In this document: positions 11,515 to 25,500 of the stretch, in pieces
Numbering within the stretch: position 1 is the stretch's first letter
Layout: every line of letters begins with the position of its first letter
Source: Auanema rhodensis
Lineage: Eukaryota; Nematoda; Chromadorea; Rhabditida; Rhabditidae
Assembly (NCBI GenBank): GCA_964057225.1
Contig: OZ059900.1
Location: 3,358,501 to 3,422,500 of the forward strand
Reading direction: 5' to 3'
Length of the DNA stretch: 64,000 bases
Notes under the pieces: generated by a model
Databases searched by the model: none
What the model saw: only the letters and a program-made list of their open reading frames with translations
What the model was told of the DNA's origin: nothing
Program-made: the position numbers and the translations under genes

Positions 11515-12902
11515 TTCGCTCAAATAGCATTACTACACTAAGTATGGTCGTTTTTATGCCTTTAACACCATATACTCACCGATTTTTGGTACAAAATCTG
11601 TAATACTTGTAAATTTTGATCATATTCGTTAAGATTTGAGAATCAAACATACAATACACGAAATCAGTCTATTTTTATGAGCTTGCACTGATATATATTC
11701 ATTTTGATCAAAAAAGGTCGAAAATAGAAAGAATTTTTGAAATGTCCGAGTTTTGAGTCTAATTTGGCTAAATCGCTCATATATATGATCAAAAGCATAG
11801 TTTTATTGTCTATAACAACAAAAGTCATCAATTAAACGCTAGTGATGTTTAAATACTGATTTTCGCTCAAATAGCATTACTACACTAAGTATGGTCGTTT
11901 TTATGCCTTTAACACCATATACTCACCGATTTTTGGTACAAAATCTGTAATACTCGTAAATTTTGATCATATTCGTTAAGATTTGAGAATCAAACACACA
12001 ATACACAAAATCAGTCTATTTTTATGAGCTTGCACTGATATATATTCATTTTGATCAAAAAAGGTCGAAAATAGAAAGAATTTTTGAAATTTCCGAGTTT
12101 TGAGTCCAATTTGGCTAAATCGCTCATATATATGATCAAAAGCATAGTTTTATTGTCTATAACAACAAAAGTCATCAATTAAACGCTAGTGATGTTTAAA
12201 TACTGAATTTCGCTCAAATAGCATTACTACACTAAGTATGGTCGTTTTTATGCCTTTAACACCATATACTCACCGATTTTTGGTACAAAATCTGTAATAC
12301 TTGTAAATTTTGATCATATTCGTTAAGATTTGAGAATCAAACATACAATACACGAAATCAGTCTATTTTTATGAGCTTGCACTGATATATATTCATTTTG
12401 ATCAAAAAAGGTCGAAAATAGAAAGAATTTTTGAAATGTCCGAGTTTTGAGTCTAATTTGGCTAAATCGCTCATATATATGATCAAAAGCATAGTTTTAT
12501 TGTCTATAACAACAAAAGTCATCAATTAAACGCTAGTGATGTTTAAATACTGATTTTCGCTCAAATAGCATTACTACACTAAGTATGGTCGTTTTTATGC
12601 CTTTAACACCATATACTCACCGATTTTTGGTACAAAATCTGTAATACTCGTAAATTTTGATCATATTCGTTAAGATTTGAGAATCAAACACACAATACAC
12701 AAAATCAGTCTATTTTTATGAGCTTGCACTGATATATATTCATTTTGATCGAAAAAGGTCGAAAATAGAAAGAATTTTTGAAATTTCCGAGTTTTGAGTC
12801 CAATTTGGCTAAATCGCTCATATATATGATCAAAAGCATAGTTTTAATGTCTATAACAACAAAAGTCATCAATTAAACGCTAGTGATGTTTAAATACTGA
12901 AT
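11515..12902 (-). repeat. Higher-order repeat, 694-bp dimer, two tandem copies
   Basis: The unusual combination AATACTTGTAAAT plus CATATTCGTTAAG, followed by CATACAATACACGAAATC and GAAATGTCCGAG, appears at about 11605-11755 and again 694 bp downstream (AATCAAACAT at 11641 and 12335). The monomer between them is shared as well. The second copy has private changes (TTTGATCGAAAAAGG near 12750 and GTTTTAATGTC near 12845). The copies are adjacent, as expected for unequal exchange between arrays out of register by two monomers. The ends are placed at the first differing bases seen by eye. Confidence 0.8.
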
Positions 12903-12989
12903 TTCGCTCAAATAGCATTACTACACTAAGTATGGTCGTTTTTATGCCTTTAACACCATATACTCACCGATTTTTGGTACAAAATCTGT

Positions 12990-15900
12990 AATACTCGTAA
13001 ATTTTGATCATATTCGTTAAGATTTGAGAATCAAACACACAATACACAAAATCAGTCTATTTTTATGAGCTTGCACTGATATATATTCATTTTGATCAAA
13101 AAAGGTCGAAAAAAGAAAGAATTTTTGAAATTTCCGAGTTTTGAGTCCAATTTGGCTAAATCGCTCATATATATGATCAAAAGCATAGTTTTATTGTCTA
13201 TAACAACAAAAGTCATCAATTAAACGCTAGTGATGTTTAAATACTGAATTTCGCTCAAATAGCATTACTACACTAAGTATGGTCGTTTTTATGCCTTTAA
13301 CACCATATACTCACCGATTTTTGGTACAAAATCTGTAATACTTGTAAATTTTGATCATATTTGTTAAGATTTGAGAATCAAACACACAATACACAAAATC
13401 AGTCTATTTTTATGAGCTTGCACTGATATATATTCATTTTGATCAAAAAAGGTCGAAAAAAGAAAGAATTTTTGAAATTTCCGAGTTTTGAGTCCAATTT
13501 GGCTAAATCGCTCATATATATGATCAAAAGCATAGTTTTATTGTCTATAACAACAAAAGTCATCAATTAAACGCTAGTGATGTTTAAATACTGAATTTCG
13601 CTCAAATAGCATTACTACACTAAGTATGGTCGTTTTTATGCCTTTAACACCATATACTCACCGATTTTTGGTACAAAATCTGTAATACTTGTAAATTTTG
13701 ATCATATTTGTTAAGATTTGAGAATCAAACATACAATACACAAAATCAGTCTATTTTTATGAGCTTGCACTGATATATATTCATTTTGATCAAAAAAGGT
13801 CGAAAATAGAAAGAATTTTGGAAATGTCCGAGTTTTGAGTCTAATTTGGCTAAATCGCTCATATATATGATCAAAAGCATAGTTTTATTGTCTATGACAA
13901 CAAAAGTCATCAATTAAACGCTAGTGATGTTTAAATACTGAATTTCGCTCAAATAGCATTACTACACTAAGTATGGTCGTTTTTATGCCTTTAACACCAT
14001 ATACTCACCGATTTTTGGTACAAAATCTGTAATACTTGTAAATTTTGATCATATTTGTTAAGATTTGAGAATCAAACACACAATACACAAAATCAGTCTA
14101 TTTTTATGAGTTTGTACTGATATATATTCATTTTGATCAAAAAAGGTCGAAAATAGAAAGAATTTTTGAAATGTCCGAGTTTTGAGTCCAATTTGGCTAA
14201 ATCGCTCATATATATGATCAAAAGCATAGTTTTATTGTCTATAACAACAAAAGTCATTAATTAAACACTAATGATGTTTAAATCACTAAATTTCGCTCAA
14301 ATAGCATTACTACACTAAGTATGGTCGTTTTTATGCCTTTAACACCATATACTCACCGATTTTTGGTACAAAATCTGTAATACTCGTAAATTTTGATCAT
14401 ATTTGTTAAGATTTGAAAATCAAACACACAATAAACAAAATCAGTCTATTTTTATGAGTTTGCACTGATATATATTCATTTTGATCAAAAAAGGTCGAAA
14501 ATAGAAAGAATTTTTGAATTTTCCGAGTTTTGAGTCCAATTGGGCTAAATCGCTCATATATATGATCAAAAGCATAGTTTTATTGTCTATAACAACAAAA
14601 GTCATTAATTAAACACTAATGATGTTTAAATCACTAAATTTCGCTCAAATAGCATTACTACACTAAGTATGGTCGTTTTTATGCCTTTAACACCATATAC
14701 TCACCGATTTTTGGTACAAAATCTGTAATACTCGTAAATTTTGATCATATTCGTTAAGATTTGAGAATCAAACACACAATACACAAAATCAGTCTATTTT
14801 TATGAGCTTGCACTGATTTATATTCATTTTGATCAAAAAAGGTCGAAAAAAGAAAGAATTTTTGAAATTTCCGAGTTTTGAGTCCAATTTGGCTAAATCG
14901 CTCATATATATGATCAAAAGCATAGTTTTATTGTCTATAACAACAAAAGTCATCAATTAAACGCTAGTGATGTTTAAATACTGAATTTCGCTCAAATAGC
15001 ATTACTACACTAAGTATGGTCGTTTTTATGCCTTTAACACCATATACTCACCGATTTTTGGTACAAAATCTGTAATACTTGTAAATTTTGATCATATTTG
15101 TTAAGATTTGAGAATCAAACACACAATACACAAAATCAGTCTATTTTTATGAGCTTGCACTGATATATATTCATTTTGATCAAAAAAGGTCGAAAAAAGA
15201 AAGAATTTTTGAAATTTCCGAGTTTTGAGTCCAATTTGGCTAAATCGCTCATATATATGATCAAAAGCATAGTTTTATTGTCTATAACAACAAAAGTCAT
15301 CAATTAAACGCTAGTGATGTTTAAATACTGAATTTCGCTCAAATAGCATTACTACACTAAGTATGGTCGTTTTTATGCCTTTAACACCATATACTCACCG
15401 ATTTTTGGTACAAAATCTGTAATACTTGTAAATTTTGATCATATTTGTTAAGATTTGAGAATCAAACATACAATACACAAAATCAGTCTATTTTTATGAG
15501 CTTGCACTGATATATATTCATTTTGATCAAAAAAGGTCGAAAATAGAAAGAATTTTGGAAATGTCCGAGTTTTGAGTCTAATTTGGCTAAATCGCTCATA
15601 TATATGATCAAAAGCATAGTTTTATTGTCTATGACAACAAAAGTCATCAATTAAACGCTAGTGATGTTTAAATACTGAATTTCGCTCAAATAGCATTACT
15701 ACACTAAGTATGGTCGTTTTTATGCCTTTAACACCATATACTCACCGATTTTTGGTACAAAATCTGTAATACTTGTAAATTTTGATCATATTTGTTAAGA
15801 TTTGAGAATCAAACACACAATACACAAAATCAGTCTATTTTTATGAGTTTGTACTGATATATATTCACTTTGATCAAAAAAGGTCGAAAATAGAAAGAAT

Positions 15901-16137
15901 TTTTGAAATGTCCGAGTTTTGAGTCCAATTTGGCTAAATCGCTCATATATATGATCAAAAGCATAGTTTTATTGTCTATAACAACAAAAGTCATTAATTA
16001 AACACTAATGATGTTTAAATCACTAAATTTCGCTCAAATAGCATTACTACACTAAGTATGGTCGTTTTTATGCCTTTAACACCATATACTCACCGATTTT
16101 TGGTACAAAATCTGTAATACTCGTAAATTTTGATCAT
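12990..16137 (-). repeat. Higher-order repeat, 1737-bp pentamer, copies A and B
   Basis: Monomers with linked variants recur in the same order at an offset of 1737 bp (five monomers). The order is two AAAAAAGAAAG-type monomers, one with AATTTTGGAAATGTCC plus GTCTATGACAAC, then one with GAGTTTGTACTG. TGTAATACTT at 13681 corresponds to 15418. Homology covers about 12990-14400 and 14727-16137. A few differences separate the copies, such as TTCACTTTG in B against TTCATTTTG in A. The fifth monomer differs between copies, so the unit is not strictly conserved. Confidence 0.78.
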
Positions 16138-16869
16138 ATTCGTTAAGATTTGAGAATCAAACACACAATACACAAAATCAGTCTATTTTTATGAGCTTGC
16201 ACTGATATATATTCATTTTGATCAAAAAAGGTCGAAAAAAGAAAGAATTTTTGAAATTTCCGAGTTTTGAGTCCAATTTGGCTAAATCGCTCATATATAT
16301 GATCAAAAGCATAGTTTTATTGTCTATAACAACAAAAGTCATCAATTAAACGCTAGTGATGTTTAAATACTGATTTTCGCTCAAATAGCATTACTACACT
16401 AAGTATGGTCGTTTTTATGCCTTTAACACCATATACTCACCGATTTTTGGTACAAAATCTGTAATACTTGTAAATTTTGATCATATTTGTTAAGATTTGA
16501 GAATCAAACACACAATAAACAAAATCAGTCTATTTTTATGAGTTTGCACTGATATATATTCACTTTGATCAAAAAAGGTCGAAAATAGAAAGAATTTTTG
16601 AATTTTCCGAGTTTTGAGTCCAATTTGGCTAAATCGCTCATATATATGATCAAAAGCATAGTTTTATTGTCTATAACAACAAAAGTCATTAATTAAACAC
16701 TAATGATGTTTAAATCACTAAATTTCGCTCAAATAGCATTACTACACTAAGTATGGTCGTTTTTATGCCTTTAACACCATATACTCACCGATTTTTGGTA
16801 CAAAATCTGTAATACTCGTAAATTTTGATCATATTCGTTAAGATTTGAGAATCAAACATACAATACACA

Positions 16870-17732
16870 AAATCAGTCTATTTTTATGAGCTTGCACTGA
16901 TATATATTCATTTTGATCAAAAAAGGTCGAAAAAAGAAAGAATTTTTGAAATTTCCGAGTTTTGAGTCCAATTTGGCTAAATCGCTCATATATATGATCA
17001 AAAGCATAGTTTTATTGTCTATAACAACAAAAGTCATCAATTAAACGCTAGTGATGTTTAAATACTGAATTTCGCTCAAATAGCATTACTACACTAAGTA
17101 TGGTCGTTTTTATGCCTTTAACACCATATACTCACCGATTTTTGGTACAAAATCTGTAATACTTGTAAATTTTGATCATATTTGTTAAGATTTGAGAATC
17201 AAACATACAATACACAAAATCAGTCTATTTTTATGAGCTTGCACTGATATATATTCATTTTGATCAAAAAAGGTCGAAAATAGAAAGAATTTTGGAAATG
17301 TCCGAGTTTTGAGTCTAATTTGGCTAAATCGCTCATATATATGATCAAAAGCATAGTTTTATTGTCTATGACAACAAAAGTCATCAATTAAACGCTAGTG
17401 ATGTTTAAATACTGAATTTCGCTCAAATAGCATTACTACACTAAGTATGGTCGTTTTTATGCCTTTAACACCATATACTCACCGATTTTTGGTACAAAAT
17501 CTGTAATACTTGTAAATTTTGATCATATTTGTTAAGATTTGAGAATCAAACACACAATACACAAAAGAAGTCTATTTTTATGAGTTTGTACTGATATATA
17601 TTCACTTTGATCAAAAAAGGTCGAAAATAGAAAGAATTTTTGAAATGTCCGAGTTTTGAGTCCAATTTGGCTAAATCGCTCATATATATGATCAAAAGCA
17701 TAGTTTTATTGTCTATAACAACAAAAGTCATC
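16870..17732 (-). repeat. Partial third copy of the 1737-bp pentamer
   Basis: The AATTTTGGAAATGTCC / GTCTATGACAAC monomer and the following GAGTTTGTACTG / TTCACTTTG monomer appear again 1737 bp after copy B (TGTAATACTT at 17155 against 15418). The TTCACTTTG variant is shared with copy B and not copy A, so B and this copy are closest. The copy ends near 17732, where the central cassette changes from the ATTAATTAAACAC to the ATCAATTAAACGC form. The last monomer carries AAAAGAAGTC in place of AAAATCAGTC, which removes the usual stop of the incidental minus frame. Confidence 0.72.
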
Positions 17733-20700
17733 AATTAAACGCTAGTGATGTTTAAATACTGAATTTCGCTCAAATAGCATTACTACACTAAGTATGGTCG
17801 TTTTTATGCCTTAACACCATATACTCACCGATTTTTGGTACAAAATCTGTAATACTCGTAAATTTTGATCATATTCGTTAAGATTTGAGAATCAAACATA
17901 CAATACACAAAATCAGTCTATTTTTATGAGCTTGCACTGATATATATTCATTTTGATCAAAAAAGGTCGAAAAAAGAAAGAATTTTTGAAATTTCCGAGT
18001 TTTGAGTCTAATTTGGCTAAATCGCTCATATATATGATCAGAAGCATAGTTTTATTGTCTATAACAACAAAAGTCATCAATTAAACGCTAGTGATGTTTT
18101 AATACTGATTTTCGCTCAAATAGCATTACTACACTAAGTATGGTCGTTTTTATGCCTTTAACACCATATACTCACCGATTTTTGGTACAAAATCTGTAAT
18201 ACTCGTAAATTTTGATCATATTCGTTAAGATTTGAAAATCAAACACACAATAAACAAAATCAGTTTATTTTTATGAGTTTGCACTGATATATATTCATTT
18301 TGATCAAAAAAGGTCGAAAATAGAAAGAATTTTTGAATTTTCCGAGTTTTGAGTCCAATTTGGCTAAATCGCTCATATATATGATCAAAAGCATAGTTTT
18401 ATTGTCTATAACAACAAAAGTCATTAATTAAACACTAATGATGTTTAAATCACTAAATTTCGCTCAAATAGCACTACTACACTAAGTATGGTCGTTTTTA
18501 TGCCTTTAACACCATATACTCACCGATTTTTGGTACAAAATCTGTAATACTCGTAAATTTTGATCATATTCGTTAAGATTTGAGAATCAAACACACAATA
18601 CACAAAATCAGTCTATTTTTATGAGCTTGCACTGATATATATTCATTTTGATCAAAAAAGGTCGAAAAAAGAAAGAATTTTTGAAATTTCCGAGTTTTGA
18701 GTCCAATTTGGCTAAATCGCTCATATATATGATCAAAAGCATAGTTTTATTGTCTATAACAACAAAAGTCATCAATTAAACGCTAGTGATGTTTAAATAC
18801 TGATTTTCGCTCAAATAGCATTACTACACTAAGTATGGTCGTTTTTATGCCTTTAACACCATATACTCACCGATTTTTGGTACAAAATCTGTAATACTTG
18901 TAAATTTTGATCATATTTGTTAAGATTTGAGAATCAAACACACAATAAACAAAATCAGTCTATTTTTATGAGCTTGCACTGATATATATTCATTTTGATC
19001 AAAAAAGGTCGAAAATAGAAAGAATTTTTGAAATTTCCGAGTTTTGAGTCCAATTTGGCTAAATTGCTCATATATATGATCAAAAGCATAGTTTTATTGT
19101 CTATAACAACAAAAGTCATCAATTAAACGCTAGTGATGTTTAAATACTGAATTTCGCTCAAATAGCATAACTACACTAAGTATGGTCGTTTTTATGCCTT
19201 TAACACCATATACTCACCGATTTTTGGTACAAAATCTGTAATACTCGTAAATTTTGCTCATATTCGTTAAGATTTGAGAATCAAACATACAATACACGAA
19301 ATCAGTCTATTTTTATGAGCTTGCACTGATATATATTCATTTTGATCAAAAAAGGTCGAAAATAGAAAGAATTTTTGAAATTTCCGAGTTTTGAGTCTAA
19401 TTTGGCTAAATCGCTCATATATATGATCAAAAGCATAGTTTTATTGTCTATGACAACAAAAGTCATCAATTAAACGCTAGTGATGTTTAAATACTGAATT
19501 TCGATCAAATAGCATTACTACACTAAGTATGGTCGTTTTTATGCCTTTAACACCATATACTCACCGATTTTTGGTACAAAATCTGTAATACTCGTAAATT
19601 TTGATCATATTCGTTAAGATTTGAGAATCAAACACACAATACACAAAATCAGTCTATTTTTATGAGTTTGCACTGATATATATTCATTTTGATCAAAAAA
19701 GGTCGAAAATAGAAAGAATTTTTGAAATTTCCGAGTTTTGAGTCCAATTTGGCTAAATCGCTCATATATATGATCAAAAGCATAGTTTTATTGTCTATAA
19801 CAACAAAAGTCATCAATTAAACGCTAGTGATGTTTAAATACTGAATTTCGATCAAATAGCATTACTACACTAAGTATGGTCGTTTTTATGCCTTTAACAC
19901 CATATACTCACCGATTTTTGGTACAAAATCTGTAATACTCGTAAATTTTGATCATATTCGTTAAGATTTGAGAATCAAACACACAATACACAAAATCAGT
20001 CTATTTTTATGAGTTTGCACTGATATATATTCATTTTGATCAAAAAAGGTCGAAAATAGAAAGAATTTTTGAAATTTCCGAGTTTTGAGTCCAATTTGGC
20101 TAAATCGCTCATATATATGATCAAAAGCATAGTTTTATTGTCTATAACAACAAAAGTCATCAATTAAACGCTAGTGATGTTTAAATACTGAATTTCGCCC
20201 AAATAGCATTACTACACTAAGTATGGTCGTTTTTATGCCTTTAACACCATATACTCACCGATTTTTGGTACAAAATCTGTAATACTCGTAAATTTTGATC
20301 ATATTCGTTAAGATTTGAGAATCAAACATACAATACACGAAATCAGTCTATTGTTATGAGCTTGCACTGATATATATTCATTTTGATCAAAAAAGGTCGA
20401 AAATAGAAAGAATTTTTGAAATTTCCGAGTTTTGAGTCTAATTTGGCTAAATCGCTCATATATATGATCAGAAGCATAGTTTTATTGTCTATGACAACAA
20501 AAGTCATCAATTAAACGCTAGTGATGTTTTAATACTGAATTTCGCTCAAATAGCATTACTACACTAAGTATGGTCGTTTTTATGCCTTTAACACCATATA
20601 CTCACCGATTTTTGGTACAAAATCTGTAATACTCGTAAATTTTGATCATATTCGTTAAGATTTGAGAATCAAACACACAATACACAAAATCAGTCTATTT

Positions 20701-22065
20701 TTATGAGCTTGCACTGATATATATTCATTTTGATCAAAAAAGGTCGAAAATAGAAAGAATTTTTGAATTTTCCGAGTTTTGAGTCCAATTGGGCTAAATC
20801 GCTCATATATATGATCAAAAGCATAGTTTTTTTGTCTATGACAACAAAAGTCATTAATTAAACACTAATGATGTTTAAATCACTAAATTTCGCTCAAATA
20901 GCATTACTACACTAAGTATGGTCGTTTTTATGCCTTTAACACCATATACTCACCGATTTTTGGTACAAAATCTGTAATACTCGTAAATTTTGATCATATT
21001 CGTTAAGATTTGAGAATCAAACACACAATACACAAAATCAGTCTATTTTTATGAGCTTGCACTGATATATATTCATTTTGATCAAAAAAGGTCGAAAATA
21101 GAAAGAATTTTTGAATTTTCCGAGTTTTGAGTCCAATTGGGCTAAATCGCTCATATATATGATCAAAAGCATAGTTTTTTTGTCTATGACAACAAAAGTC
21201 ATTAATTGAACACTAATGATGTTTAAATCACTAAATTTCGCTCAAATAGCATTACTACACTAAGTATGGTCGTTTTTATGCCTTTAACACCATATACTCA
21301 CCGATTTTTGGTACAAAATCTGTAATACTCGTAAATTTTGATCATATTCGTTAAGATTTGAGAATCAAACACACAATACACAAAATCAGTCTATTTTTAT
21401 GAGCTTGCACTGATATATATTCATTTTGATCAAAAAAGGTCGAAAATAGAAAGAATTTTTGAAATTTCCGAGTTTTGAGTCCAATTTGGCTGAATCGCTC
21501 ATATATATGATCAAAAGCATAGTTTTATTGTCTATAACAACAAAAGTCATCAATTAAACGCTAGTGATGTTTTAATACTGAATTTCGCTCAAATAGCATT
21601 AGTACACTAAGTATGGTCGTTTTTATGCCTTTAACACCATATACTCACCGATTTTTGGTACAAAATCTGTAATACTTGTAAATTTTGATCATATTTGTTA
21701 AGATTTGAGAATCAAACACACAATACACAAAATCAGTCTATTTTTATGAGTTTGCACTGATATATATTCATTTTGATCAAAAAAGGTCGAAAATAGAAAG
21801 AATTTTGGAAATGTCCGAGTTTTGAGTCCAATTTGGCTAAATCGCTCATATATATGATCAAAAGCATAGTTTTATTGTCTATAACAACAAAAGTCATCAA
21901 TTAAACGCTAGTGATGTTTAAATACTGAATTTCGCTCAAATAGCATTACTACACTAAGTATGGTCGTTTTTATGCCTTTAACACCATATACTCACCGATT
22001 TTTGGTACAAAATCTGTAATACTCGTAAATTTTGATCATATTCGTTAAGATTTGAGAATCAAACA

Positions 22066-22103
22066 TACAATACACGAAATCAGTCTATTTTTATGAGTGT
22101 TTG
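22066..22103. other. Inversion junction J3 (second copy of J1)
   Basis: The sequence TTATGAGTGTTTGTGTTTG at this point is the same as at J1, shifted by 17,803 bp. Minus satellite ends at 22097 and plus satellite begins at about 22102. The inverted-repeat arms end at 22065 and start at 22104, again with a 38-bp spacer. Because the flanks on both sides match copy A, J3 is a duplicate of J1 and not an independent inversion. Confidence 0.9.
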
Positions 22104-22203
22104 TGTTTGATTCTCAAATCTTAACAAATATGATCAAAATTTACAAGTATTACAGATTTTGTTCCAAAAATCGGTGAGTATATGGTGTTAAAGGCATAAA
22201 AAC

Positions 22204-22526
22204 GACCATACTTAGTGTAGTAATGTAGCATCACTAGCGTTTAATTGATGACTTTTGTTGTTATAGACAATAAAACTATGCTTTTGATCATATATATGAG
22301 CGATTTAGCCAAATTGGACTCAAAACTCGGAAATTTCAAAAATTCTTTCTATTTTCGACCTTTTTTGATCAAAATGAATATATATCAGTGCAAGCTCATA
22401 AAAATAGACTGATTTTGTGTATTGTGTGTTTGATCCTCAAATCTTAACGAATATGATCAAAATTTACGAGTATTACAGATTTTGTACCAAAAATCGGTGA
22501 GTATATGGTGTTAAAGGCATAAAAAC
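22204..22526 (+). repeat. Second copy of the 323-bp deleted monomer
   Basis: This monomer follows J3 and has the same GTAGTAATGTAGCATCAC junction (about 22214-22231) as the monomer after J1. It also shares the private TTTGTTCCAAAAATC just upstream and TTTGATCCTCAAATC downstream. It is 24 bp shorter than the standard unit. It serves as a marker that the duplication carried the inversion junction and its neighbours together. Confidence 0.93.
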
Positions 22527-25500
22527 GACCATACTTAGTGTAGTAATGCTATTTGAGCGAAAATCAGTATTTAAACATCACTAGCGTTTAATTGATGACT
22601 TTTGTTGTCATAGACAATAAAACTATGCTTCTGATCATATATATGAGCGATTTAGCCAAATTAGACTCAAAACTCGGAAATTTCAAAAATTCTTTCTATT
22701 TTCGACCTTTTTTGATCAAAATGAATATATATCAGTGCAAGCTCATAAAAATAGACTGATTTCGTGTATTGTATGTTTGATTCTCAAATCTTAACGAATA
22801 TGATCAAAATTTACGAGTATTACAGATTTTGTACCAAAAATCGGTGAGTATATGATGTTAAAGGCATAAAAACGACCATACTTAGTGTAGTAATGCTATT
22901 TGAGCGAAATTCAGTATTTAAACATCACTAGCGTTTAATTGATGACTTTTGTTGTTATAGACAATAAAACTATGCTTTTGATCATATATATGAGCGATTT
23001 AGCCAAATTGGACTCAAAACTCGGACATTTCCAAAATTCTTTCTATTTTCGACCTTTTTTGATCAAAATGAATATATATCAGTGCAAACTCATAAAAATA
23101 GACTGATTTTGTGTATTGTGTGTTTGATTCTCAAATCTTGACAAATATGATCAAAATTTACAAGTATTACAGATTTTGTACCAAAAATCGGTGAGTATAT
23201 GGTGTTAAAGGCATAAAAACGACCATACTTAGTGTAGTAATGCTATTTGAGCGAAATTCAGTATTAAAACATCACTAGCGTTTAATTGATGACTTTTGTT
23301 GTTATAGACAATAAAACTATGCTTTTGATCATATATATGAGCGATTCAGCCAAATTGGACTCAAAACTCGGAAATTTCAAAAATTCTTTCTATTTTCGAC
23401 CTTTTTTGATCAAAATGAATATATATCAGTGCAAGCTCATAAAAATAGACTGATTTCGTGTATTGTGTGTTTGATTCTCAAATCTTAACGAATATGATCA
23501 AAATTTACGAGTATTACAGATTTTGTACCAAAAATCGGTGAGTATATGGTGTTAAAGGCATAAAAACGACCATACTTAGTGTAGTAATGCTATTTGAGCG
23601 AAATTCAGTATTTAAACATCACTAGCGTTTAATTGATGACTTTTGTTGTTATAGACAATAAAACTATGCTTTTGATCATATATATGAGCGATTTAGCCAA
23701 ATTGGACTCAAAACTCGGACATTTCCAAAATTCTTTCTATTTTCGACCTTTTTTGATCAAAATGAATATATATCAGTGCAAGCTCATAAAAATAGACTGA
23801 TTTCGTGTATTGTATGTTTGATTCCCAAATCTTAACGAATATGATCAAATTTTACGAGTATTACAGATTTTGTACCAAAAATCGGTGAGTATATGGTGTT
23901 AAAGGCATAAAAACGACCATACTTAGTGTAGTAATGCTATTTGAGCGAAATTCAGTATTAAAACATCACTAGCGTTTAATTGATGACTTTTGTTGTTATA
24001 GACAATAAAACTATGCTTTTGATCATATATATGAGCGATTCAGCCAAATTGGACTCAAAACTCGGAAATTTCAAAAATTCTTTCTATTTTCGACCTTTTT
24101 TGATCAAAATGAATATATATCAGTGCAAACTCATAAAAATAGACTGATTTTGTGTATTGTGTGTTTGATTCTCAAATCTTGACAAATATGATCAAAATTT
24201 ACAAGTATTACAGATTTTGTACCAAAAATCGGTGAGTATATGGTGTTAAAGGCATAAAAACGACCATACTTAGTGTAGTAATGCTATTTGAGCGAAATTC
24301 AGTATTAAAACATCACTAGCGTTTAATTGATGACTTTTGTTGTTATAGACAATAAAACTATGCTTTTGATCATATATATGAGCGATTCAGCCAAATTGGA
24401 CTCAAAACTCGGAAATTTCAAAAATTCTTTCTATTTTCGACCTTTTTTGATCAAAATGAATATATATCAGTGCAAGCTCATTAAAATAGACTGATTTCGT
24501 GTATTGTGTGTTTGATTCTCAAATCTTAACGAATATGATCAAAATTTACGAGTATTACAGATTTTGTACCAAAAATCGGTGAGTATATGGTGTTAAAGGC
24601 ATAAAAACGACCATACTTAGTGTAGTAATGCTATTTGAGCGAAATTCAGTATTTAAACATCACTAGCGTTTAATTGATGACTTTTGTTGTTATAGACAAT
24701 AAAACTATGCTTTTGATCATATATATGAGCGATTTAGCCAAATTGGACTCAAAACTCGGACATTTCCAAAATTCTTTCTATTTTCGACCTTTTTTGATCA
24801 AAATGAATATATATCAGTGCAAACTCATAAAAATAGACTAATTTTGTTTATTGTGTGTTTGATTTTTGAATCTTAACAAATATGATCAAAATTTACGAGT
24901 ATTACAGATTTTGTACCAAAAATCGGTGAGTATATGGTGTTAAAGGCATAAAAACGACCATACTTAGTGTAGTAATGCTATTTGAGCGAAATTCAGTATT
25001 AAAACATCACTAGCGTTTAATTGAAGACTTTTGTTGTTATAGACAATAGAACTATGCTTTTGATCATATATATGAGCGATTTAGCCAAATTGGACTCAAA
25101 ACTCGGAAATTTCAAAAATTCTTTCTATTTTCGACCTTTTTTGATCAAAATGAATGTATATCAGTGCAAACTCATAAAAATAGACTAATTTTGTTTATTG
25201 TGTGTTTGATTTTCAAATCTTAACGAATATGATCAAAATTTACGAGTATTACAGATTTTGTACCAAAAATCGGTGAGTATATGGTGTTAAAGGCATAAAA
25301 ACGACCATACTTAGTGTAGTAAAGCTATTTGAGTGAAATTCAGTATTTAAACATCACTAGCGTTTAATTGATGACTTTTGTTGTCATAGACAGTAAAACT
25401 ATGCTTTTGATCATATATATGAGCGATTTAGCCCAATTGGACTCAAAACTCGGAAAATTCAAAAATTCTTTCTATTTTCGACCTTTTTTGATCAAAATGA

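Larger units (their letters stand above)
8854..22097 (-). repeat. Satellite array block 3, minus orientation, about 38 monomers
   Basis: This is continuous head-to-tail satellite in minus orientation, ending at a second copy of the block 1 to block 2 junction. The first monomers (8855 to about 9770) match 78 to about 990 of block 1 closely, with scattered differences such as CAGTTTCTTTTTATG against CAGTTTATTTTTATG and ATCAAGAGCATAG against ATCAAAAGCATAG. The interior holds a 694-bp dimer repeat (about 11.5-12.9 kb) and a 1737-bp pentamer repeat (about 13.0-17.7 kb). From 17804 onward it is the second copy of block 1. No gene, mobile element or unique sequence is present. Confidence 0.96.
17804..24839. 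repeat. Segmental duplication copy B (7.04 kb, includes J3)
   Basis: This is the second copy of 1-7036. Shared rare markers include GCCTTAACACC at its first bases, TTTTGCTCATATTC, TTTCGATCAAATAG (twice), TTTCGCCCAAATAG, TCTATTGTTATG, CATTAGTACAC, GTATATGATGTT, TTTGATTCCCAAATC and CAAGCTCATTAAAATAG. After 24839 the array moves into a different monomer subfamily rather than continuing as copy A does. The near-absence of mismatches means either a very recent duplication or an assembly duplicate. Confidence 0.92.
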
